A stretch of 64,000 nt of DNA from UBA1924 sp963976625. GTDB lineage: Bacteria; Planctomycetota; Phycisphaerae; Phycisphaerales; UBA1924. Both the position numbers and the translations under genes were made by a program. The notes beneath the pieces are model-generated. The model was not told the origin of the DNA and searched no databases. It saw nothing but the letters and a program-made list of their open reading frames with translations. The stretch lies in contig CAXBLA010000001.1 of the NCBI GenBank assembly GCA_963976625.1, forward strand, positions 62,001 through 126,000. Direction: 5' to 3'. Positions 58,392-64,000 of this stretch are shown in pieces (positions within the stretch are counted from its first letter, which is position 1; each line of letters begins with the position of its first letter).

Positions 58392-58465
58392 GGCGAGGTA
58401 GCTCAGCTGGTTAGAGCGGTGGATTCATAACCCACAGGTCGGGAGTTCAAGTCTCCCCTTCGCCA
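58392..58465 (+). tRNA. tRNA-Met (CAT)
   Basis: Cloverleaf with acceptor GGCGAGG and CTTCGCC (one G-U pair), D arm GCTC-AGCTGGTTA-GAGC, anticodon loop TTCATAA giving CAT, and T arm GGGAG-TTCAAGT-CTCCC. The anticodon stem has an A-C mismatch at 31-39. It resembles elongator tRNA-Met more than the initiator, since the acceptor begins with a normal G-C pair. A CAT anticodon could also mark an Ile tRNA modified with lysidine; this is less likely by the overall similarity. CCA is not encoded. Confidence 0.93.
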
Positions 58466-58482
58466 CTTTTCGAGTCAAATCA

Positions 58483-58520
58483 ACGCAGAGCCCGATAGAA
58501 TTCGGTCTCTGTGTTTTTTT
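58483..58520 (+). terminator. intrinsic terminator after tRNA-Met
   Basis: ACGCAGAG and CTCTGTGT pair over 8 bp, an extra CCGA/TCGG stem lies inside with a C/T mismatch between, and the hairpin is followed directly by seven T. It sits 18 bases after the tRNA. Confidence 0.85.
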
Positions 58521-58591
58521 ATGCAAATTTGTTGTCATATTTCGTGCATTCCGGCGTTAAGCTACAAACACCCACTCGAGAGGGCTCCCTT

Positions 58592-59545
58592 ATGCAAAGC
58601 AAACAAATCGTCACCATCGCCATCTGTGCACTCAGCGCCACCGCCGTCGGCGGGGTCTATCTCTGGATGGACAACGGCTCCAAACAATCTGCAGAGTCTC
58701 AGATCGTCCCGCCAATCGCTCCTGCTCCAATCGCCATGGCGACGGGCCCAGAGACCATGGACCTGATCGAGCCTGAGCCGAGCGAGCGTCGGACGCCGCA
58801 GGCGAATCGTCAGGGCGGGAACAACCCCTTCGGGATGAGTTCTGAGGACATGGCCGCTCGACTTGCTCAGTTCGATGCAGACGGTGATGGCATTCTTTCT
58901 GAGGAAGAGCGCGAAGCAATGATGAAATCATTCCGAGATCAGATGCTCGCCCGCCTCGACACCGACGGCGATGGCCGGGTCTCGCGTGAAGAGCGAAGGG
59001 CGGCTGGACGCGAGCGGTTCGAGCAGTCGGAGCGTGGGCAAGAGCTTATGCGTCAGTTCGATGCTGACGGCGACGGGGTGCTCAACGAAGAGGAGCAAGC
59101 CGCGATGGATGCTCATCTGCGCGAGGAGCGCGAGGCCCAGCGTGAGCAGCGCCGAGCAGAAGATCTGGCCCGCTACGACAGCGATGGCGACGGCGAGCTC
59201 TCCCGCGAGGAGCGTCAGGCTCAGCAGGATGATCGCCGCGGACAGCGTGACGGGTTCATGGAAGGGCTTACCTCGGAGTTTGATCGCGATGGCGACGGGC
59301 AGCTGAGCATCGAAGAATCGCAGATCGCCTTCGAGACCATGCAGACCCGGCGTGAGATCGATCAGTTTGTTAATCGCTACGACAGCAACGGGGACGGTTC
59401 CATCTCGGCTGCTGACTTCGAATCGTTTATCAACGACTACTCGAACCAGAGCCCATCGGCGGACTTCAACCGCGACGGCGTCATCGATGCTGACGACATC
59501 TCGGCGTACCGCGATATGATGAACCTCTCTGAGAATCGCCCGTAA
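58592..59545 (+). CDS. exported EF-hand protein with six to seven calcium loops
   Basis: A 317-residue protein. ATG 58592 is preceded by GAGAGGG and followed by a hydrophobic N-terminus (QIVTIAICALSATAVGGVYLW), a signal peptide or anchor. The loops read DADGDGILSEEE, DTDGDGRVSREE, DADGDGVLNEEE, DSDGDGELSREE, DRDGDGQLSIEE and DSNGDGSISAAD, with a last one, DFNRDGVIDADD, that is dockerin-like. Each fits the Dx(D/N)xDG calcium-binding loop. The helices between them are strongly charged (E and R rich). It should bind several calcium ions outside the cytoplasm. Partner and role are unknown. Confidence 0.9.
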   Translation: MQSKQIVTIAICALSATAVGGVYLWMDNGSKQSAESQIVPPIAPAPIAMATGPETMDLIEPEPSERRTPQANRQGGNNPFGMSSEDMAARLAQFDADGDGILSEEEREAMMKSFRDQMLARLDTDGDGRVSREERRAAGRERFEQSERGQELMRQFDADGDGVLNEEEQAAMDAHLREEREAQREQRRAEDLARYDSDGDGELSREERQAQQDDRRGQRDGFMEGLTSEFDRDGDGQLSIEESQIAFETMQTRREIDQFVNRYDSNGDGSISAADFESFINDYSNQSPSADFNRDGVIDADDISAYRDMMNLSENRP

Positions 59546-59563
59546 GGGGAGCGGAGTATTCGG

Positions 59564-59950
59564 TTAATCTATGAGATCAGCTTCGAATGCCTCGGCGAAT
59601 GCCGGGGCATTTTCGTTGGGCATATCCCAGTACCCACCAACCACAGCGCACTGCCATGCGAGCCAATCACCGGCCACGAGCTGTGGCAGTTCGTATGGAA
59701 CGCTGGAATCGACGGATTCGTTGCGTACATCCACAAACCCAATCCCGAGTTCGTTGAGCATCATCGAAGCCGCGATGGTGTCCGATTCGTTCTCGACATC
59801 GATCTCTGGATTGATGCTGGACGATGGGGAGGCCAACAGCGGATGCTCGTCGGCCACAAGGGCATGCTGATGGGCGCAACCGCCCAAAAGCGTGGTCATT
59901 CCGACGAATCCTGCGAGCAGAGAGCACGATGAGCGGGTAGGGAAGTTCAT
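59564..59950 (-). CDS. small lipoprotein, unknown function
   Basis: A 128-residue protein with a lipoprotein signal: SLLAGFVGMTTLLGGC, the LGGC lipobox placing a lipid-modified Cys at about residue 25. The rest is a short soluble domain with SMMLNELGIGFVDVRNES and LVAGDWLAWQCAVVGGYWDMP. I do not recognise a family. It is convergent with the EF-hand gene, 18 bases between the stops, and the terminator-like hairpin of that gene overlaps its 3' coding end. Lipoprotein processing would use the LspA encoded at 3003-3695. Confidence 0.72.
   Translation of the reverse strand: MNFPTRSSCSLLAGFVGMTTLLGGCAHQHALVADEHPLLASPSSSINPEIDVENESDTIAASMMLNELGIGFVDVRNESVDSSVPYELPQLVAGDWLAWQCAVVGGYWDMPNENAPAFAEAFEADLID
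59586..59613 (+). terminator. terminator-like hairpin inside the 3' end of the convergent lipoprotein gene
   Basis: AATGCCTCGGC and GCCGGGGCATT form an 11-bp stem with one G-U-type pair and a GAAT loop, followed by TTT. It is 40 bases past the EF-hand stop and could end that transcript while also coding for the end of the lipoprotein on the other strand. Confidence 0.45.
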
Positions 59951-60230
59951 GCCCGTTGTATCGGGAGTTTGGGTGTTCCGCTGAGCGAGGACCCGTTGAA
60001 TCGATCAAATAGCTCATGAACGCGCAATCAAGCGCATAGATTTCACCCCATTCAAGCGAATCAAACGGGGTTCTCGGACTCTATGGGTGCATTTCCCCGA
60101 ATCCGTGTTAAAATATCTGTGGGACGGGAGTCAGGCAGGGTTTGAGGCAGACGCAGGTGTGCGCGGATGCTTCAAATCGGCCCAAGAGATGCGATCAAGG
60201 ATCGATCGAGTGACCAACCGCTACGAAGAA

Positions 60231-62216
60231 ATGAGTGTTCGGTACTTTGCATGCGCCGCGGTCTTTGGCTGTGCATCTTGGGTTTTCGCCCAAGGCCAAG
60301 GCGAGCAGATGGACCCAGAGCCCGTCGCCCCTCCCAGTGTACAGACCCAGCAGCCGGCCAGCGAGCCGATGGAGATCGTGGAGTATGTCCGCGAACGAGA
60401 TTTCTTTGGGTATCCGGTGAGCGAACTGCTCTATGTCTATCCGTTTTCACATCCGGACTTGCCCGATCTATCGATGCTCGATGATCTGGTGGTGCCGCTG
60501 AGCCGAACAGCGGACGGCTATGTCCGCCCGATCGCCGGCTCCGTCATCCATGGCGTCCGTCTGGGCGATATGGGGGCGGATGGCATCGATGTGATCTACA
60601 CCAGCGCCCTCGCCGTGATCAACCAGGCCATCCGGGACTATCTCGAGGCCGAGTACGGGCTCATCGGTCATCTGGTGACTCCGGACGCTTCGCAGATCGC
60701 CTATCAAACCACCCGTGAGGATTTGCGTGGTTCCGAATCTACTGCTTTGACAATTATGGTCTGGCGAGCCGCGGTGGGTGATGTGCGGACGGTCGCTCAT
60801 GGTGATCGGCTCGCTGAGAACGATCAAGATGCAGAAGCTGAGCCTAACCCAGAACCGGTTTCCAATGTCAACCGCCCCGAGCACCAACGCATCCGTAAGC
60901 GCCTCGATGTCGAGCCCGGCGATCTGCTCACCCGCGATTCAATCGACGACGAGGTCCATCGGCTCAACCGCTTCCCCGGGCGGCGCGTCGATGTCGCGAT
61001 CGCGCCGTCGCAGAACCCTGGCGATGTCGTGGTTGATTACCTGATCACCGAACCCAAACAGTGGAACGCCTACGCCCAGACCAGCAACACGGGCACGGAG
61101 AGCACCGCCGAGTGGCAGCAGCGGTTCGGGTTCATCCACCGCCAGCTCACGGGGCGCGACGATGTGTTCTCGCTCGATTATGTGACCACCGAGTTTGAAT
61201 CAACCCATGCGATCCTTAGCTCATACACCTTCGACTTCGGGCCCAAGACCCGGCTCAAGCTCTTTGGGCGTTGGAACGAATACACAGCCCGCGATGTGGG
61301 GCTGGGCTTCGAGAACTTCAAGGGCGACGGGTTCTCGCTGGGGGCGGAAGCCGCGATCAATATCTGGCAGGACGGCCCCAAGTTCATCGACTTCTTGGTC
61401 GGTGCTCGTGTTGAGCACATCCATGTCGAGAACCGCTTGTTCTTGCTCGAGGGCGAGGATGATTTCTTGCTACCCTCGGTCGGTGTCCGCTACGAAAAGA
61501 ACACGCCGATCCATTCAGCGTTTGGGCAACTCACGATCGAATCCAACTGGGGTTCTGTTGTGGGCTCGAGCAAGGGCGATGTGCAGACCCTCGGGCGATT
61601 CGGAGCCGATGATGATTTTACGGTGCTCAAGGGGCAGCTGACCCATTCGTTCTACCTCGAACCAATCTTCAACAAGGCTGGATTCAGAGGCGAATCAGGC
61701 ACCAACGAGATGACCCTCGCCCATGAGGTCGTGCTCAACTTCCGCGGGCAGTACAGCTTCAACAGCCGATTGGTGCCTAACTACGAGTTCGTTGCCGGCG
61801 GGTTCCATTCGGTTCGTGGGTATCCAGAGTCATCAGCCGTGGGTGACGACGGGATCATGGGCTCTGCTGAATACCGCTTCCACCTCGGGCGATCGCTGCC
61901 CGCGAGAGCCGACACCGGGACCTTGTTCGGCAAGCCCTTCCGCACGGCACGCTCACGCCCATACGGGCGGGCCGACTGGGATGTCATCTTTAAAGGGTTC
62001 ATCGATGTCGCCCACTTGAGCGTCAACGATGCACCGTTTTTCGAGAACAACGAGACCCTTGTCGGCACCGGCGTCGGGATCGAAACCCAGCTGCGTTCCA
62101 ACCTCACCCTACGCCTGGACTATGGCATGGCCCTGACCAACATCGGTGAGGGCGTGAGCCAGACCACCAGCGTCGGGGATACCCGGCTCCATTTTTCGGC
62201 CCAGTTTGTATTTTAG
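60231..62216 (+). CDS. two-partner secretion transporter, TpsB/ShlB-like outer-membrane protein
   Basis: A 661-residue exported protein. ATG 60231 is followed by a signal peptide (SVRYFACAAVFGCASWVFAQ); other in-frame ATGs lie upstream. After a variable region, residues of about 220-300 resemble a POTRA domain (LTRDSIDDEVHRLNRFPGRRV, then DVVVDYLITEPKQWNAYAQ). The remaining 350 residues alternate polar and hydrophobic residues as expected of a beta barrel, with FHSVRGYPESSAVGDDGI (the VRGY motif of the conserved barrel loop) and a terminal aromatic residue in FSAQFVF. It is directly upstream of its likely TpsA substrate. Confidence 0.87.
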   Translation: MSVRYFACAAVFGCASWVFAQGQGEQMDPEPVAPPSVQTQQPASEPMEIVEYVRERDFFGYPVSELLYVYPFSHPDLPDLSMLDDLVVPLSRTADGYVRPIAGSVIHGVRLGDMGADGIDVIYTSALAVINQAIRDYLEAEYGLIGHLVTPDASQIAYQTTREDLRGSESTALTIMVWRAAVGDVRTVAHGDRLAENDQDAEAEPNPEPVSNVNRPEHQRIRKRLDVEPGDLLTRDSIDDEVHRLNRFPGRRVDVAIAPSQNPGDVVVDYLITEPKQWNAYAQTSNTGTESTAEWQQRFGFIHRQLTGRDDVFSLDYVTTEFESTHAILSSYTFDFGPKTRLKLFGRWNEYTARDVGLGFENFKGDGFSLGAEAAINIWQDGPKFIDFLVGARVEHIHVENRLFLLEGEDDFLLPSVGVRYEKNTPIHSAFGQLTIESNWGSVVGSSKGDVQTLGRFGADDDFTVLKGQLTHSFYLEPIFNKAGFRGESGTNEMTLAHEVVLNFRGQYSFNSRLVPNYEFVAGGFHSVRGYPESSAVGDDGIMGSAEYRFHLGRSLPARADTGTLFGKPFRTARSRPYGRADWDVIFKGFIDVAHLSVNDAPFFENNETLVGTGVGIETQLRSNLTLRLDYGMALTNIGEGVSQTTSVGDTRLHFSAQFVF

Positions 62217-62288
62217 ACCAGTTTTCAATCAACCAATCTCTCGCATCGCTTCGTATCAATCAATGACAACTCAAAAGAGGATCAACCC

Positions 62289-64000
62289 ATGAACACGCCA
62301 GAACTCAAATCGATGTTCCAGATCGGTCAACGCTCCACCCAAGGGCTCATGCTCGCGCTGGCGCTGTGTTCTGGCTCGGTCGCCGGTGTGGCGACGGCCG
62401 CACCCGAGGGCGGCGATGTGGTCGAGGGCGATGCCAAGATCGACTACGGCGATTGGACTCGGGTGATCACGGGAGAGATTACGATTATCCAGTGGCTCTC
62501 GTTCCAGATCGCCGCGGGCGAGACGGTCGAGTTCATTATGCCCAGCGAGAACTCACGGGTGCTCAACCTGATCAACTCGGGCGTGCCCACCGAGATCATG
62601 GGGACGATTCTCGGCAACGGGCAGGTGTTCCTCGTCAACCCATCGGGCGTGATCTTCGGCCAAGGCGCGGTCGTCAATGTCGGGGCCCTCTACGCAGCGG
62701 CCGGCAATATCTCGAACAATGATTTCATGGACGGGGTGTACCGTTTCACCGACGCACGCGGCGTGGTCGAGAACCGCGGGATGCTCCAGGGCGATCTGAT
62801 CGCCCTCGTCGGCGGTCGCGTGGCGAACCACGGGACGATCTCGGCACCCGGCGGCACCGTGGTGATGGCCGCCGGCGAGCAGGTGCTGATCGGTGAGCAC
62901 CTCGGGCATGTCTTTGTCCAGCTCGAACGCCCGTCCGATCTGGCCAACACCGATCAACTCTCGAACCCGGGCAAGGACTCGGGCGTGGACTTGGCCGCCG
63001 GCGATGTGTTCTCACTCGCGGCGTGGAACACCGGGACGATCCAGGCCGAGCACGCGACGATCGCGGTGAGCTCCGGTCATTCAGCGATTGATCATTCGAT
63101 CGAAGCCGGGGACATCACGCTGATCGCCCAGAACGACGCGCACATCGAGCTCGGGGCTGATCTCTCGACCACAGGCGACGGCATCTTTATCGAGGGTGAT
63201 CTGGTGATTACCGATGATGTCGAGCTGACATCTTCGAGTGATGACGGTGTGATTTTCTTTAAAGGCGAAGTGGACTCGGCTGCAGGCCAAGAAAACGACC
63301 TGCGGATCAACGCTGGCAATGGGCTCGTGAGCTTCCGTGGTTCGGTTGGGCAGACTGATCGGCTCGGCGTGCTCGATGTGACCGCCGGCAAGGTGCAGCT
63401 CTTTGGCGATGTTGCAGTCAACGAAGAAATGAACTTCTACGCGCCCGTCGAGATCATGCGAGCATCGACCACCTTCGATGTCGGCTTCGGCACCGCGCTC
63501 TTCGCAGACCTGCTCTACGCCCACGAAGCCGGTGCCAGCGATGTGGCGTTCCTCTACGACGGCGAGGCTTGGGTTGGTGAAGGCGAAGCCCGTACGCCGT
63601 TCAAGTTCCGCTCGGGGATCGGCTTTGGCCCACAGTTTACTTCCGGACGCCCTATTCCTGGCGCATTCGGCAATATCCAGTTTGGCGATGATCGGGCAAC
63701 CCCATCGCGGGTGAGCGCGTTTATGTTTGCCGACGGCGCCATGGCCGGGCTCGAGCTGATGGACTCGGCAAATGTGAATCTCGATACGATTTTCCAGGTC
63801 AATGCCCGCGAGTCCATTCGCATGGGGCGCGGCCAGAAGATGCTCTCCTTCGGCTCGCTCTCGCTGCTGGCAAAGGGTGAAGGCGCGTCGCTCATCGAGG
63901 TTGGCGATGTCAATGTGCTCGGCGATCTCCGCATCATCGCCATCGGGCGTCAAGGCGGCATGGTCCGCTTCCTCAACCGGGCCCCGGGCGAGATCGACTA
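62289..64000 (+). CDS. filamentous-haemagglutinin-type exoprotein (TpsA), 5' part
   Basis: Open from ATG 62289 to the right edge, about 570 residues visible; AGAGGA precedes the start. After a signal peptide (LMLALALCSGSVAGVATAA) comes the two-partner secretion domain: IQWLSFQIAAGETVEFIMP, NSRVLNLINSGVPTEIMGTI, GNGQVFLVNPSGVIFGQGAVVNVGAL and the stretch GTISAPGGTVVMAAGEQVLI. The NPSGVIF block is the family's NPNG-type signature. The rest is a beta-helix-like repeat region rich in G, N, D and V. It is secreted through the transporter 72 bases upstream and likely acts as an adhesin or surface enzyme. Confidence 0.9.
   Translation, partial: MNTPELKSMFQIGQRSTQGLMLALALCSGSVAGVATAAPEGGDVVEGDAKIDYGDWTRVITGEITIIQWLSFQIAAGETVEFIMPSENSRVLNLINSGVPTEIMGTILGNGQVFLVNPSGVIFGQGAVVNVGALYAAAGNISNNDFMDGVYRFTDARGVVENRGMLQGDLIALVGGRVANHGTISAPGGTVVMAAGEQVLIGEHLGHVFVQLERPSDLANTDQLSNPGKDSGVDLAAGDVFSLAAWNTGTIQAEHATIAVSSGHSAIDHSIEAGDITLIAQNDAHIELGADLSTTGDGIFIEGDLVITDDVELTSSSDDGVIFFKGEVDSAAGQENDLRINAGNGLVSFRGSVGQTDRLGVLDVTAGKVQLFGDVAVNEEMNFYAPVEIMRASTTFDVGFGTALFADLLYAHEAGASDVAFLYDGEAWVGEGEARTPFKFRSGIGFGPQFTSGRPIPGAFGNIQFGDDRATPSRVSAFMFADGAMAGLELMDSANVNLDTIFQVNARESIRMGRGQKMLSFGSLSLLAKGEGASLIEVGDVNVLGDLRIIAIGRQGGMVRFLNRAPGEID

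Noticed and set aside
58392..58465. tRNA with CAT anticodon as tRNA-Ile2
   Set aside because: Overall sequence is closer to elongator tRNA-Met; without checking for other CAT tRNAs in the genome this cannot be fully excluded.
1..64000. CRISPR arrays, insertion sequences, prophage or rRNA operons
   Set aside because: No regularly spaced repeats, transposase, integrase, phage structural gene or rRNA-like sequence was seen in either strand.

Overview
The window reads as chromosomal DNA of a marine-type planctomycete of the class Phycisphaerae. The main reasons are two secreted proteins with the 'GC-type' dockerin tail (repeated DFFDVS(D/A)FLD units ending in GAGCP), a histone-H1-like lysine tail on both an HU protein and a DksA-like protein, a very long SecA, a WXG100/FtsK locus, a pseudopilin with a GFTLLE leader, and moderately high GC. 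No insertion sequence, phage gene, rRNA or CRISPR array is visible, and no gene-free stretch exceeds about 300 bases.

Layout. 1-13956 is mostly housekeeping: the end of a ThiF/MoeB-type enzyme, DinB-like, metallo-beta-lactamase-fold and cupin proteins, a membrane-anchored repeat protein, the dksA-like/lspA pair, accA, proC, an ABC-2 exporter, a methyltransferase, a UbiD-type decarboxylase and a PBP4-type carboxypeptidase. 14087-21434 holds a stand-alone receiver protein, two dockerin-tailed secreted proteins, a PsuG-type glycosidase and an AT-richer secreted protein of unknown function. 21464-29480 holds a strong bidirectional terminator, HU, a 2-hydroxyacid dehydrogenase, a free TSCPD (ribonucleotide-reductase tail) protein, secA and a pseudopilin.

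29501-46924 is a surface-glycan locus: a double methyltransferase, at least six glycosyltransferase-like proteins, an asparagine synthetase, a multi-span membrane protein and a heptose-1-phosphate-type kinase/nucleotidyltransferase with reversed domain order. Four of its proteins carry the same extra Rossmann-like module, which is the most unusual feature of the locus. 46996-51688 is a tight four-gene operon (WXG100 protein, helical protein, second WXG-like protein, giant coiled-coil FtsK/SpoIIIE ATPase) that resembles a stripped-down type VII secretion system.

51821-58465 carries tRNA-Phe, a peptide-transporter ATPase, a ThrE-type exporter, a CYTH protein, ligA, a folD lacking its usual catalytic lysine, tatA and tRNA-Met. 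58592-64000 is envelope and secretion again: a protein with six or seven EF-hand loops, a small lipoprotein, and a two-partner secretion pair (TpsB-like outer-membrane transporter followed by the start of a filamentous-haemagglutinin-type exoprotein that runs off the end).

Starts: many genes have a purine-rich Shine-Dalgarno sequence, but several have none and instead carry a TAtgAT-like box 5-7 bases before ATG, which suggests leaderless transcripts. Functions are assigned by recognising motifs by eye; no database search was run.
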